From positions 45,981 to 109,980 of the forward strand of contig VSDK01023569.1 of NCBI GenBank assembly GCA_009767595.1: a stretch of 64,000 nucleotides of DNA, given 5' to 3'. The notes under the pieces are model-generated. The model was not told the origin of the DNA. It did no database searches and saw nothing but the letters and a program-made list of their open reading frames with translations. Shown here one piece after another: positions 50,015-63,664 of the stretch (position 1 is its first letter; every line of letters starts with the position of its first letter). The DNA comes from Symbiodinium kawagutii. Lineage: Eukaryota > Sar > Dinophyceae > Suessiales > Symbiodiniaceae. The position numbers were made by a program, and so were the translations under genes.

Positions 50015-52681
50015 TTACGTATATGCACATGTATACATGTATGTAGCCGTATATCTATGCAATATAGTAGCTCACGGTGTCATGGCACACTGCGGATGAC
50101 GTCAATACGCCATTTGTACGTGAATTTAGACGCATATGGCACATGGTGGATCATTGGCCATGTGGCGTGAACGTCTAGATGGCACATTGCTACTGGAGGG
50201 TCTTTTTTGCCGCAGCCAGCTGGACAGGTGTTTGAAGGCGATTGCATTATATAATTGAATTTGATTGATAGGTTTTCGCTGCAAAGAATCCCATGAATAG
50301 CGTGAGATTAATATTACCAAACCCTCTGGAAAAAACCGAGGGTGGGGGCTGCATTGTTGCAGGCATGGGGGCTGGACGCAGGAGGATGTAGGGATGTGAG
50401 TTTTGCCTCTGAAAGGTGAATGTTCCTGCAGTTCTTCGCAGAGAATTGCGCACACCTAGATGGCACACTAGAAAAACTGAGCGTTCATAAGCAGATGTGA
50501 TTGTGCGGGGAAGACGGTGCCGCTTTCCCCATCAGACGCAGGCCGTTATGACTTGATCATGGATGGCTGGTGCTCCTTCTCAGCCCCTTGGCATGTGGCA
50601 TCCTTCCGGTAAACCGGTAAACCTCCCTAATCAGGTTGGGGTTATGTCACTTATATGTGACCTATTCGTGGGAATATTAACCATGGATTTTGGATGGTCC
50701 TCCAAGTAGGCCAGGGTTCAGGTGATGAGAGCCTTCAGCCTTCAACTGATCATACCATTTGCAATGGAGCTTGTGTCGGGCAAACCCTTCGAACGTCCTG
50801 GCAAAACAGTTGGCTTGCCACACTATACCGACGATATCCCCTGCATTTTCAGTATTCTAGAGCACCATTACACTTTTTGTGGGTACTTCTGACACATCGT
50901 TGTTCTTCATTGTTACTGTTGCCGTTGTCGACGTTTTGTTGTGCTCAGTCCTTTTCTTGCTCCTATCTTGCTCCTGTCATTGTTTTTGTTGCTGTTGTGA
51001 CTGTCGCCGCTCTGAATTCGTGTGCATGTGGGCTACTGCACTTGTTTCTACATTCAGAAGCTCTTTGAGTCATCGGTTATGGGACAGATGGACATATGCG
51101 TTTAGTGTGGTTACATATTGTTACATACGCACGCTCATGCGTGCACACAGTCACGCATGTGCACGCGCACATGCAATGTGTTTCTATGGCATGCATGTAA
51201 ATGATTTTATACATGGTTTGCAAGTACAGTATGTTTTCTGTTTTGTCATGCCTGCTTGCACACAATAGTTTGCATTATATGCATTTTCATACAAGATATG
51301 TCTCCTCCTACTGTACGCACAAGTGTAGATATACACAATGATGCAGCATCTCTGTCTATCCAAACTTGCTGTTTCTTTGAACATGAATTAATGCTAAAGG
51401 TTGGTAGGGCGTTCGCCACTCAAGTCTTGAACGGAGATGGGTATGTCGCTGAGAGGCTGAGAGGGTCTGCGGCCATAGGTGAAGCCCGAGAATATGACCC
51501 AGAAATGTACTGCAAAGATTCACGGCCTCAGTCTGCATCCCCAACTCAACGGCAAAGATGTGGCTTGGCGCTTGGTATCTTGGGACGGTGTATAGAATTG
51601 CAAGCAGAGGGGAAGATTTGTTCAATCTGCATCCTTCGAGGGTATCATCTCCTGGTGGAAGTGGCAGAGGTTGTCAAAAAGATGCCTCCCTGATGACTCA
51701 GAGACCACGTAGCTCAGCTGTTTGTTGAGAGATTCACCTATAAACATCCAACATCAATCCACCTCACATTCCGGTTTGTCATTGATGAGGGTTCAGATTT
51801 ACCAGCCATCATTGACAATCATTCCCCAACAATAGAACCGTTTGTTGACCTGCCATATATGTGTAACTGAAGTTCGAGCTTAAAAACTGAGAGCATTGAG
51901 CCTTTGTGCCCTCCGGGCTTGTCTTAAGTGGAGTAATGGCTATGACGAACTTTTGTAGAATACAGTAACCGCATGTAAGAGCAACAGCAATGGTTTAGCA
52001 TAATTGGAACTATGGCAAAAAATCAAAGACTCATCGAGGCCGCAATCACTGTGCTTAATGGCGATGATTGCAGCGGATGATTGTACAATGCAGACTGGTT
52101 TCACGGTTCGGTTAGCCACATGGTCATTGTTCCGCAACACAATCGTAAGGATGTGGTCAGTAAGCTGGTGTCAAGCTGATGGGATCTTCCTATGTTTTCA
52201 AGGGTTTGACCCAGCTCGCAACTGCTCCCTCGTGGAACTTAGTGGTGGCACCTATGCTGAGGGTGGGAGAAGCGACTGGCTTGTCTTGGCGAATGTGATG
52301 TCCACTGGGACATACGCATAGGTATGAGATATTTATCAGATGATTATGCTTCAATTTTCATTCACCTATGAGATCCTATGAGCATATAAAATTTTCGATA
52401 AACATTTAGGCATCTAGGGTGAGTACACATGTCTTCTTTAAAAAAGGTCATTAAGGGTCAATTTGCCCGTATACAGTCTTCTGGCTGAGATATGGCGAAC
52501 GTGACAACCCGTCGGCTCTCCGATCATTGGCAGCACCCAAGGTCAAGATCGAGGGCTTCGATGATTCAGGCGGCTGGTTGGCATTGCTTTTTGTGGAGAT
52601 TTTGGCCTGCGAAAAGCGCCATTGAATGACCGGCCTGTTGACGAAGAGTTCATGATGATGTACTTGGTGGTCTTGTACAGA

Positions 52682-52708
52682 TAGATTCTTGAAAAGATAG
52701 ATACTTGA

Positions 52709-52762
<54 letters not shown>

Positions 52763-52890
52763 GATAGATAAATAGAATGATAGATAAATAGATAGATAGA
52801 TGGTAGACAGATAGATAGGTAGATAGATAGGTAGATAGAGAGACAGATAGATAGATAGACAGATAGATGGATAAATGTATAGATATATAG
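52682..52890. repeat. (GATA)n microsatellite with variants
   Basis: Long GATA array with GATAGGTA and GACA interruptions, the source of Tyr/Leu-rich minus-strand frames. Confidence 0.95.
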
Positions 52891-53044
52891 ATACTCTTAA
52901 ATGAATGATTGCATTTTCAGGAACAAGCAATCATGTACACACATGCGCACACACATACCAAGAAACGAATGTTTAGTGCATATAAAAACCATTGGATGGT
53001 CCGGCAATAAAGATATCTTTGAATATCAACAGAGGATCTCCTGG

Positions 53045-53216
53045 ATCAACGCCCGTTGCAGGGCGCTACCTGGTCTCCCTGCCCAGCCGGGACGCCGGAC
53101 CGGGTCCCGGACGGCTGACGCTGAAACCTGGCAATGCCATCCTGAGAGCTGGCACGTCTGTGCGGAGCCTTGCCCTGAAGGGCAGCTCCCCCGGGGAGAC
53201 TGGTCCAAGCGGCTGA
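53045..53216 (+). CDS. Candidate GC-rich exon
   Basis: The frame reading PVAGRYLVSLPSRDAGPGPG then RLTLKPGNAILRAGTSVRSL shows alternating hydrophobic residues, suggesting beta strands. The overlapping + frame (Arg/Trp-rich) and a minus frame are judged shadows. Family unknown. Confidence 0.4.
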
Positions 53217-54913
53217 AATGGACACTAACTCATGATTCATGATGGTTAATTAATAGCGGTTAATTAATAGTGGTTGACAATGAATTAAGTTGATAGCACT
53301 TGAAAACGGTTGATGATAGGGGTTTCTAATGGCTTTATAGGGGATTTTAGTGGTTGGTAATAGGGCTTTATAAGGGAAAACCACTGGGAGCCTTGTTCGT
53401 GGAGGCTAGCTGCGAACCTTGTCAGTCCGCTTGTGAGGGATAATCACCAACAATCACAATAAATGATGGTTCATGATGGTTGATGGATATGTTAATAGTC
53501 GCTAGTGGTGGTTGATCGAGTTTGGAAAATGGTTAAGAAGGGTTGAGAATGGTTGTAATGGTCAATGATTGAGTTTAGAATAGTTTATAATGATGAAATG
53601 GTTAAAGAACAGAGATGAGAACCAGCAATATTGGTGGATGGCAGTTGATTCAGCCGTGAAGCTAACCCCCATATTTATCACATGAAAGTATGGTGGCAAA
53701 TCGCCTGCGATTGAGCTGGTAAAACTAGGGCCGTAGTTTTTGTTCTCCTCCGTGTGGATCTACGATTGCGCCATAAAACAGAACCACCAAGTGTTGGTCG
53801 AGCATGGTTGGTCAATGTTGATCACTATTGTCAAGCACACTTGCATTACTTGATTCATGGAGGAAAGTCCAGCGGCGTCAGCACTCACTACCAGCATCAA
53901 AGCGGCTAGGTTGGAGTATAGAAGCTTTGTTCATGGCTCACGCAGCTTTCGTTGATCCGTGCACCCCTGGAAACTGGATGAAACTAGAATGAATCTTACT
54001 TTCAGGGATGCAGAGGGAAGGTCGGTTTTGCTTTTGCTGGGATACTTTTTGCTATTGATTAATTCTTAAAATTTCTTCATTAGTTGATGAATTGACGAAT
54101 TAATTCACTGCAATCAAGATTTCATTCTACCTCAAGTGAGATTGATACGCTCTCGGGTTTGAAGCACACATTGTAACATTGGTTAGTCCATAGATGGAGG
54201 CATCCTGTACCCATAAAGGCTGATGTTCATTGATGGGTAGGATCAGGGTCCTAGTTTTTGCCCTTGGACATAATTGTACATGCGTAAAGGTACGTTTGGT
54301 TGTACTGATTATCACCGTTGACATGTATCACCACTATAACTTCTCCCCGCAATTGCAAGAACATGCAATAGTTGAGCAGCATGGTCACCTGGTGTGAATG
54401 TATGCTTAAGCATGCGATAGGCAAAAACATACCTGGGATACCTAGCATACACAGTACATACAAATTGTATCTGTATATATCACATCCATATCATGTATAT
54501 ATGTAATAGCATCAGGGATAGTTTTCCCATACCTATGATGCTCGCATCCATTTAGCACCCAGGAAGTTTTTCTTGGCAGCCGCCACCGTCACCGCGCGAC
54601 CTCAGGCTTCAAGGGCTGAAGCACCAGGGATTCAACGGGAAGATGGCGGTGATACGTGGCCTGGCCGCTGCGTGGATCCCATGTGGCAGATTCACATTGA
54701 TCACCTCCCGTATTGGATGGTGAATCACCCGAGATCTGTGAACTTTTGGTGGTTTGCTTCCCCAGATTGGTGGTGAATGATGTGAAATTCAAGTAAATTC
54801 AATCTGTTGTTCATGCCACGTTTCCTGGCGTGGCATTTCCGGGCGGAACATGCGACATTCACAGCGGCAGGGCGGAACGTGTGCAGAATGGCGCTTGGAA
54901 CCAATGGTTAATC
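53217..54913. other. No gene accepted
   Basis: TTAATTAATAGCGG/GGTTGATGAT phrases at 53230-53600. A weak exon-like island at 54573-54680 (AAATVTARPQASRAEAPGIQ) lacks splice support. Confidence 0.4.
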
Positions 54914-55034
54914 ATGTGGCTATGGGTCAATATCAAGCATCGATAAAGGAGTATAAGTTCACCAACAATTTCATAGGGAAAACAATGTTTGATGATGGGG
55001 AACCAGGGTTGCCGGGTTTTGACCCACAGCCATG
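54914..55034 (+). mobile_element. MITE family 1 copy
   Basis: 121 bp. Begins CATGTGGCTATGGGTCAATA and ends GGTTTTGACCCACAGCCATG, inverted ends of about 15 bp. The core TTTCATAGGGAAAACAATG and TGATGATGGGGAACCAGGG is shared with the other copies. Confidence 0.8.
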
Positions 55035-58000
55035 CTGAGTTAATTAGAAATGATGATGAATTCATGTTCTATGCAGATAAATATGGTGGTTAGTCATAGG
55101 TGAATGACGATATCATGGTTAATAAATGAATGGTGGGCATCGATGTGAATCAGCACAGAATATGTATACACACAGATGGGTATGCAATGCGAAATCTTTC
55201 CCAAATGCAATTTGTGGGATGGCAATGGAATAATGTATCCTGGGATGTGGATATTCAGCATCAAATTTGTTACATTTCTTGACCATGAGAAAAATATTAA
55301 AACATCATTGACCATGATTAATTGTATGATATTAGTAGCAATTGATTATATTGCTTTTGCTGGCATCGATGCTTCGGGCATGCAATGCCAAGTCCAGGTC
55401 AGGATTGACCAGTAGCAATCTTCTCATAAAGATCCATCCTCTGAACATCGACCAGTTTCCAGAGAACCAACAGGCTCAGAATCTCTGATTGGCTGGGTTG
55501 TATTTTCTCTTCCAAGCTTTAGTGAACTAGCCGTTGTTGTTTGGACCGCTGAAGCTGGTTCAGTTCGCTTTCTTCTGAACGGCTGCCTGGCCATTTTCCT
55601 CGTAGATGACCTGACCAGGTTGTGCAACCATTCCGTTTCTTTCTTGAGTTTGCTTTGAATTCCAAACCAATTTCAACATATTTCTTCAGCGCAAACTTGG
55701 TCAAGCTACCGGCTGAAGATCGAGTGAATTTCAGCGCAAGTTCTTGGCATTGCAACATACCTCAGGCGAACCAAGAAACACGGGCAAGTCTTGAAGGTCT
55801 TCCTACATTCTGGCTTTAGACTTGCCAGATGTTGCAATTGCAGATTGAAAGTGTGCAGATTGGTACTAGAGTTCCACGTCTTGCTGCACTTTTTGCATGA
55901 TTTTATGTGCTGATTTTCTTTGTGAGCTGCGCTTCCGGCGAGGTGAAGTAGACCTGGACGCTGCCCGATACTGCGTGGAGTGTGCTGATGGCAATCAGAT
56001 TCGTGTAAAGTACGAAAATGCCGTGTCTTAAAATCAGCAAGCGAAGGAATGCACGCATGAAGGGACACCGATGCTCACAAGGTGTGGACTTCGACGTCTT
56101 ATGGTGATTTCTTTGCGCATGTCCTTAAGGAACTGTTGCACATCTTTGAGTATGCCCATCTGGGTGGTGGTTTGAAGATGTTTGTTTTCAACCAAGCCAA
56201 GTGGGATGATTGTCTGAGTGACCAGCATCATTTACCATCTTTTTGAGATGAGGCAGCCAAACACCAAGTTTTATATAATCTCCTCATCAGTTGAAACCAT
56301 TGGTGATGGTCAATTTCTGTCTATCCAAACATGGTGCATTCCACACGATCCACGTGGTTTCCTAAGTGTAACAGGACCTGGGACGAGGGGATGTCCTCAT
56401 TCATCAATTCGCGTCACTAGTTCCAACATGTTCCAACGTGGAAAATGGATGAAAATGGTGGTTGTTTTTTTGTTTGTGGATCTTGTGTCCCTTGGATCCA
56501 GCGACCATTAAGGTGGACAAAGGGCAATGGTGGCACGTGACAGCAGGGCTTGAAGCACAACCTGGCAGCTGTTTTGCCTCTTTCCTTTCCACTCCACTTC
56601 AAGCTTTCGAACAAATCTTGGTACAAGAATGTCCTTTCCACTTCAAGGTTTCGAACAAATCTTGATACAAGAATGCCACTGCCACTGGTGTGCTACCAGG
56701 TCCCAATGAAAGCCGATGTTCCGATCTGCAGAAACCAATTAATTCTCGTGCTCCAGGGAGTGTTTTTCCATTGGGGTACATGTTCCATGCTTGTCACATG
56801 CGGTACGCTTTTGGTGCCTGCACATGGCAATCTTTTGCTTGGCTGCAGGATAAACTCCTGCGGCTGTTCGAATCATCAATCCATCTTAACCCGGGGGATC
56901 CAACAGCCCCATGTGGCCATTCAGCAATGCCACGCTCCAAAATCAATAGATTTTGAGGGTTGAAGGGGGTGCACCCGGATTTTTCAAATTGCTGGGGTGG
57001 CTGATCCAGTGGCCAACTTCTCTCCAAGTTAAGTGAACTTGGAGGAGCTCATCGGTGAATGATGCAGATTTACCGCAGCCATGATCAGCCACGATTGGAA
57101 CCACGGCAGCCATCCGATATTGTCGCAGTTCAGCCACCCTGGCAGCGCGGCGCATCTCTCGGTTTGACGTGCGGAAGAATCGATGGTCCCAAGGACCATG
57201 GAATCCTTTCCTGTTTGGTGGTTTCAAGGTGATGTGTTGGAAAAAATGGATCCATAACCTGCTAATTGCCAAGCTTCAAGGCTTTTTGTTCATCGCGATT
57301 TGGATGATCAACTTTGATGATTAGATCCAGGAGCCATAAACCACCGCGAAGAATGGAACTGGATCTAGCCTCCTCTTTGAGTTGGAACCACCAGCCATGT
57401 TTTTTCAATGGAGCTTTCAAAGGGATGTTTGCTGGTAAGCATGTGGCGGAATGACGTAGGATTTCAAACACCTCGATTACAGACACACTCAGATTTCTTG
57501 TGAAAGAGTGGTTTCCTGGGTTGTGCAATTACTCTTAGGCACTAGTGATCATTCGCCGACACCGTCAAGCATGATTCAGTACCCCTTTAAGCAATTCTTA
57601 TCGATCAGTATAGTGACCGCCCTCAATCAACTGCTCAACCACTCCCAACAAAAAGCGCCCAGCTACGGTGAGGTCTATGGCCAGTAACAGTTTGTACATC
57701 CATCGAGGACGCGCAACATCAACTAATCATGAAACCGAACTTTTTGGGATGGTGAGTTGTCAGATGTCAAGCGGGTGTTGCTGGGGTGTAAGCGTTTTTA
57801 TCATGTGTAGGTAGGCAAGCTCGCAGAGGTTTCATGTTTCAGCCTTTGAAATGAAGGTCTCCTGATTCTCTTACTGTGTTTGGCGAGGTTGTGCGCAAGC
57901 AGCGTTGAAGAATACCACAATTATCCAAAATTAAAGTCTGAAGGTTCCTTTTTCCCACTCCCGCGTTTGGAACAATTATAGTTGCAGCAGATGCCCACGG

Positions 58001-59151
58001 TTGTTCTGCCTCCTACAAGTCTATACTTTCCCACCTGCGATCATAAAGAATCAAGCGGAAATCATGCAGAATCACATTTTCTTGACCCCAAACCCATGAC
58101 TGACCACGATTAGTCTACTGACCCATCAATGCAATTCATCTGGCCCATCTCCACAAGTTCAATTCTTTGGTGGCGCAATGCTTTGCCGCGCTTGGGAGTC
58201 CCACTGTCAATTTTGGAGTGAATGATTACCTTTGTGAGACAGGTTGCTAATGATACGCGGATCTCGACTATCAAGCCAGCTGATTGAGAGCTGGGACCCA
58301 TTCACTGGGAACAAAGCAACATGCTTGAGGATTAGCCCTCTTTGACCTCCGCCTAAGCTGTCTCAAAGGCTTCCTCCTACCCTGGCTGAAATCTCTTGAA
58401 ATGTTCCTGTGAGATGCTGATGTTTGGCCCCCACAAATGCTGACAGAGAACCCTTCGGAGGATTTTCGGTATTGAGTTCAAGATCTGTCAATTCATTCTG
58501 ACAATTTGCATCAATTCTTGCAGTAATAGATAGTTTAGTAATAGGGATTTTACATTGATCTTCTATTTTATCGGGATCAGTAGGGATTAAGAGTCCAGAG
58601 ACCTGCACATGTGCAGTGTCATGCTACGCGTTGTTTCCATGGTCAGCCGATGTCAGCGATCAGCAGTCCCCCTTTGACGTGAGCAAGCCACGAATGCTGG
58701 CTGGCCGTGGCAGTGCCGCATGCGAGCATGCGCCTAACCCGTGTTGTGTATGGCTCAAAGGTCGCGGCAAAAAATGCCATGGATTCAACATGACAAAGTG
58801 GAGAAATCTTAAATTTGTGTAGAGGAATTTTATCAAACATGTCCTAAGATGTCCATCAGACATGTCCATTAAACGTGATTGAATTCTTTGTCGCTGGAAG
58901 CCAATTCCCACTAAGAATCAGCGCATTTTTTGTGGCCCCTGACTTCGAGCCTGGCCGTTGTTTCGAGCCCGGCCATGATGTTGGCCACAAAAGACCGAAG
59001 CCCAAAAACCCATCCAAAAACCATCCAAAAACCTGAGAAAATCGAGCGCGGAGGCTGCATTGAGGGATGCTTCTGGACTGGTTGGGCCATGTTTGGCTCA
59101 GGAAATGACGGGGGTTTGCCAAGCACAGACCATCCCTTCGGCTCCTCTGAG
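55035..59151. other. 4.1-kb stretch without accepted gene
   Basis: Several open frames on both strands lack motifs. 56580-56680 contains a 40-bp direct repeat (TTTCGAACAAATCTTG at 56606 and 56648). The minus-strand frame 56943-57272 contains a P-loop-like ADHGCGKS but nothing else of a nucleotide-binding fold. Confidence 0.4.
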
Positions 59152-59294
59152 GCGATTTGGAAGTCCTGCTGCAGCGGCGCTTCCCAATGAGACGGATCTA
59201 TGACCTGGATCTGTTGCCTCTTCCGTGGCGAGAGTGGCTGGGAACCATCAGCTGCGTGGTTCAAAAAAGTGCCAAGCGGCCAAGCGTTCCTTGA
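59152..59294 (+). CDS. Candidate exon, possibly 3'-terminal
   Basis: The acceptor is CTCTGAG|GC. It reads DLEVLLQRRFPMRRIYDLDL then LPLPWREWLGTISCVVQKSA and ends in TGA at 59292. The start DLEVLLQRR recalls the D-L-x-x-L-x-x helical unit. Borders are inferred. Confidence 0.45.
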
Positions 59295-60300
59295 GCTTTC
59301 AGCAAATTCATCTCCATTATTAAGTCATGGTTCAGTGATGGTTCATGAAGGCTGGCAAGCCAACGTAACCAACCTACAATGGTCAATAACAAAGTGCTAA
59401 CCATGGTTTATGATGGTAGTTTGATGGTTACTTGATGCTATTCATCCCTTGTCATCCCCGGTCATCAGTGCTGCAGTGGCCAGGCGGCTGAGGACGTCGA
59501 GTGTGGTGGCTTGGAGCCCTTGGAGGCTCTAGGCGTGGCAGTCATGGAGCTGGTTGGTGGTTGCGAGATGTTGGGAGGTCAGGAGCCCTGGGTATCCCAT
59601 GGTCTTTAGCGGGGGAGCCAGGCCGCCGCCCAGGAGACCAGATGGATCCAGATGGGTAGGGCCTAGGTGATGGCAAGATATGGAAAGATCATCAGTGACC
59701 TCGGCTGGACGTCCGTTTCGGCTGAAAGCTATGGAAAGCTTCCAGATTTCAAGGCGGAGGACCAAGCCACAAAGCGGAGAAGCTGTTGACCACATTGCAT
59801 GGCACGCCTTAGCTGCATGCAGCTTTAGAGACATCACCCAGAACATGTGCCAAAGTGGTTCCAATTCCTTGGAAGGCTGATAGGAATCACCAAGCTGGGG
59901 TGCAAAGTATTTCTGAACTTTGGTTAAGCGCGATCATTAACCATTACTCATGATTACGCATTGATGAAGTATCGATGTGGACCATGAGAGACTCAACACA
60001 AATATAGATTGACCATAGTCACCTGCTAATCCCTATCATTACCAACCATGACCAAATTTACTAACCATTTCAAACAGTCACTAACCATTATAAACTAGCA
60101 TCATTAACAACTGTGAACCACTGACCATTAACCATCATTTTAACCACTATTCAGCCACTATTTACTATTAACCTTCATTTTAACCACTATTCAGCCACTA
60201 TTTTAACCATTATTTACCTAGTTTAACATATTTTCACCATGATTTACCGTCATGACAAGTGTCATGGTCAGCATGGTTGACCAGCCCTGCTAGTGCTTAG
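59295..60300. other. Mostly non-coding, one ambiguous island
   Basis: 59470-59610 is GC-rich with two open + frames (AAEDVECGGLEPLEALGVAV or SAAVARRLRTSSVVAWSPWR), so I cannot choose. 59940-60250 is AACCATTA/CACTATTTT repeat-like DNA. Confidence 0.35.
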
Positions 60301-60399
60301 GCCTCGCAGCCCTTCGCATCGACGACGCCAGGTCGCGGCTCCCGTGCCGCAGAGGACACCGAAGCTTTGGCCCTGCAGAGTCTGCACGCGCGGTTGCAG
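60301..60399 (+). CDS. Helical exon with GC donor
   Basis: The acceptor TGCTTAG|GCC and donor TTGCAG|GC give 99 nt, exactly 33 codons in phase 0: ASQPFASTTPGRGSRAAEDT then EALALQSLHARLQ. The donor context TTGCAG|GCG is identical to that of the exon at 15406. Function unknown. Confidence 0.55.
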
Positions 60400-61477
60400 G
60401 CGCCACGACGGCACGAGTCGGCGCCTTTGGGACCGGCAGGAGGGTGCGTGGCTTCAGATGCGAAGAAGGATGTCCAACCGGTTGCAACCATTCATAACGG
60501 GGTGGGTAGAGGGGATAATGGGCAACCAGAGTTGGTATGGTAACCAGTCGGTTATATAGTTGGTTGAACTTGTGATGAGTTTGATGGATTGATGGGTTTG
60601 ATGGATTCATGGTTCATCATGGTTGAATCGCTACTGAAATTTGTGACGCTCATTAATTGTTGGATGGATCTGATGAGAATTCGCCTGCTGCTATGGGAGG
60701 ATCGCCATGGCCAGGGCTCAAGCCATGGCCCTAGGTTCCTGTAGCCACCAGTAGCTGCCTTGATTGTGGAGCTGGGGGGGCCGCTCAGCCATAGGAATGA
60801 TTCTTCAAGAGTTCACACGGGGTGAGTTGTAGGACCATGTAAGACCTGCAAGTAGGAACTGCTTAGGAATTGCCAACGTAAAACGCGAGAATCGTGCTTC
60901 TGTCGATTCCTGCCACCATTAAATTCTGGGGTGTGTTGTGTTAGCTTCCGACATGAGTCGGGAGAGTCGGGATGGTCCTTCATGAAAGGTTGAGGGTAGA
61001 TGATGGTGAGATTCTTAGCTCGTTACTGCACATTATGTCAGATCTTATCAGTCATCCGGGAGCCATCCGGAAATCATAAACTCAGTTCAAGCATTTTCAA
61101 GCTACGCACGAATATAGGCAAGATGGCTGGGACCAAAAGTTACCCACAAGCCTAGCAGCTTCGCACTTGCAGCTGCTCCCCTGATGATTTAGCCCAGCTA
61201 CTCTGCCTGTTCAAGGCACGCGACTGTGTGCGATTCGCGGGGGGTGCAGAGGCCCTGGAGAAACGCGCTGGGGCCCCCAACTGCTGTGGGCCATAGCCCT
61301 GCATGGAGCATGGGCGGCACCCCCAACCTTCCCATCGCGCATTTAGGAGGGGAAACTGTGCAGCTACAGTGGTACATCAGTTTTGAGAAGCTTCACCACT
61401 GATGGTAAGAAACAACCAAATTGCTGATGGGAAGAACGATGATAACAAAATAACAAAGCTATGAAGCTGCTGCTGAA
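60400..61477. other. Intron-like, no gene seen
   Basis: Ordinary composition. GGTTTGATGGATTGATGG-like phrases lie at 60570-60620. Confidence 0.4.
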
Positions 61478-61681
61478 GTGGGTTTAGTCGTCGTGGCCGT
61501 GGCTGTCGTGGTCGTGGTTGCAGTCCTGGTGGTTGGTGTCATGATTCATCATGATGATGATGATGATGATGATGATGATGCTGATGCTGGTGGTGGTGGT
61601 GGTGGTGACGCTGATGTGACTGAAAAATGCGGCAAATCAGCAGACGTTGGTAAGCCATTATGTGCCATCACTGCAGTTTGA
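61478..61681 (+). repeat. GT/GAT/GGT trinucleotide low-complexity tract
   Basis: GTGGCTGTCGTGGTCGTGG, (GAT)n and (GGT)n tracts form an open frame with poly-Val, poly-Asp and poly-Gly. Treated as microsatellite, not a gene. Confidence 0.7.
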
Positions 61682-63255
61682 ACATTGCCCAATCTTAATC
61701 ACGCTTATCATGGCTATGTGTAATGAAATTATGAACGATATCGTATAGTATCGCTACAAGTCCTGTGGGAGGGCGCAGTCAAAAAATGGCCTATACGATC
61801 ATTAGTGAGAAGTGATTTCTAAGCATTTACAAATGATAGTAGGAAAATTATCTAGTGTATTAAAGCAATCATTGGAAAATAGCATTTGAATGATGTGTAA
61901 GAACTCTAGTGTTATTGAACAGTTACTGCTGAGGTTGGTTTCCCGACCCCCAAGGTGAGGGCCACGCGGGCCAAAGCCGTTCAAGCTGTTGGGGCACCCC
62001 AGCGGCGCCCATGGGAGAAGGGTTGCATCGTGGTTGGTCAAGGGGTAAGGACATCAACCCTCCTAGGGCAGGTTCAGTGAAAAAATGGTCAATGATGATG
62101 CAAAGCAACGATTGATGATGTTGGCCAATGATGGTCCGGGTTGTCATTGATAGTAGCGGTTGAGAACGATTTGTACGGGATAAGCTACTAAACCAAGGGG
62201 GATCAGAGGTGATTTCGCTGGTGAGGGGAGAAGGGGTCAAGGGATGGTGGAGAATGTGTGGTAGTGTAGTCGGATTGGTACTGGTATGTAATGATAGGTG
62301 ATATTTGCGAGCTTCATCACGGGTGGTTGTTAGCAATGTTTTAAAGTGGTTTGAAAAAGGTTTGTCCGGTTGTTATTGTTTGTCACGTGGTTGGTCATGG
62401 TCACTGAATGGAATAGCTAATGAGTTTGGTTGGATAAGATGAATGCCTGGCAATGCAATAGATGATCTCAACCAAATATTAGTAACCATAGTCGCAATAG
62501 CCCCTGTGGCAACAAACGCGGGTGCCGCAGGGCAGATGTAGCACCAGCTCAAGGGCAGCCCCGATTTGGAACCACTGTAGATCCTGGATGCGAGGCAGAG
62601 GGGCCTGTGCTTCCTGCTATCAACGACAGACACCCCCACCACAAACTGGGCTTCATCCGGCCTTTTTGTCTGGTGGACTATCTGGCTTCGATTGCCAACA
62701 ACATGTCCAGGAAAGGGATGGAAAGGATATTTTCAAGGATTTAGCATCATTATCCAGGAAGCAAGCCAGGAAGAATTGACAACGCTAATATGTTTATTGC
62801 ACATTCAATTTTCAAGGGGTTTTCTTCATAAACAGTTGGTTTACTATCGAAAAGACGGAGGTTTCCTAGACATTTTCTTGCAAACTGCTGGTCATCATGC
62901 TGCCGAGGCAGCCACCAATCAAAGATCAGTTCCCAACAGCCGTGTGTGGCCAGAAGATTGCCCATGTATATGCATCATATACATCCTATCCTTGTATATG
63001 AGATTGTACTAGTACATCCTACTACCCCCTGGAAGCCGGAGTAGAAAAAAAACTATTGTTGTTGCTTTTCATCGTTTTATTAGTGTGATTTGAGCCACCG
63101 TCAGTGACTAGGCAATGCACCCTTGTTGTAAGCTACTTGATTAAGCCACTTTACTTCAGCCATGATTTTATATTTGCTATATCTATGTATATCTGCTCTA
63201 GCCGGTCGTTACCCTAGTTATACGCCAATCTAGTCACGTAGGTTGTACCATCTTG
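61682..63255. other. No gene accepted
   Basis: Repeat-poor, AT-moderate DNA. Short open frames on both strands lack motifs or splice support. Confidence 0.4.
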
Positions 63256-63495
63256 TATGCTAAACTCCTCTCGGAATCTCTTGGTGGTTCCCCATGGGGC
63301 GCTGCTACGACAGGTCCGTCCTTGGATCGAACTGCTGGCAGATCGGCGGCAATGCCACGAAGTGAGGCAGCGATCAACCGATTCTGGGTGGTTCTGCGCG
63401 GGTCCGCAATTGCCAACGACGGTGACGATCCAGGGGTTGCATGTTTCTTCAACGAGGCAACCGCTGGAGATCAAACGAAACTTGATTCATCTTGA
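63256..63495 (+). CDS. Candidate exon, frame ambiguous
   Basis: Two + frames and one - frame are open. The most protein-like reads AAMPRSEAAINRFWVVLRGS then AIANDGDDPGVACFFNEATA. The alternative gives RQVRPWIELLADRRQCHEVR. No family recognised. Confidence 0.3.
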   Translation, partial: YAKLLSESLGGSPWGAATTGPSLDRTAGRSAAMPRSEAAINRFWVVLRGSAIANDGDDPGVACFFNEATAGDQTKLDSS

Positions 63496-63608
63496 TTCCA
63501 ACGATTTTGAAAGAGAACGGTGTACAGTGTACATATATCATCATATATCAATGTTTCGCACACGTATTCGCTGCTAACAGGGAGGTCACATGCCCTTTGC
63601 ATTGCCAG

Positions 63609-63664
63609 GCAGGCCATGGAGGTACTCCTGAAGGAAACCAAGGAAGAGTGCCCCGTTCAGTCGT
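63609..63664 (+). CDS. Candidate helical exon
   Basis: The acceptor is TTGCCAG|G. After one phase base it reads QAMEVLLKETKEECPVQS then TAG. Charged amphipathic helix. Confidence 0.4.

Larger units (their letters stand above)
49126..53044. other. Long repeat-rich stretch, no gene accepted
   Basis: Open frames at 49405-49782, 50694-51268, 51256-51693 and 52004-52321 show no motifs or splice support. The 51400-51690 frame (GRAFATQVLNGDGYVAERLR and onward) is the only one with protein-like composition. Confidence 0.4.

Noticed and set aside
56943-57272. Minus-strand ATPase or GTPase suggested by ADHGCGKS
   Set aside because: A P-loop-like octamer alone is weak. No Walker B or other G motifs follow, and no other minus-strand gene is supported here.
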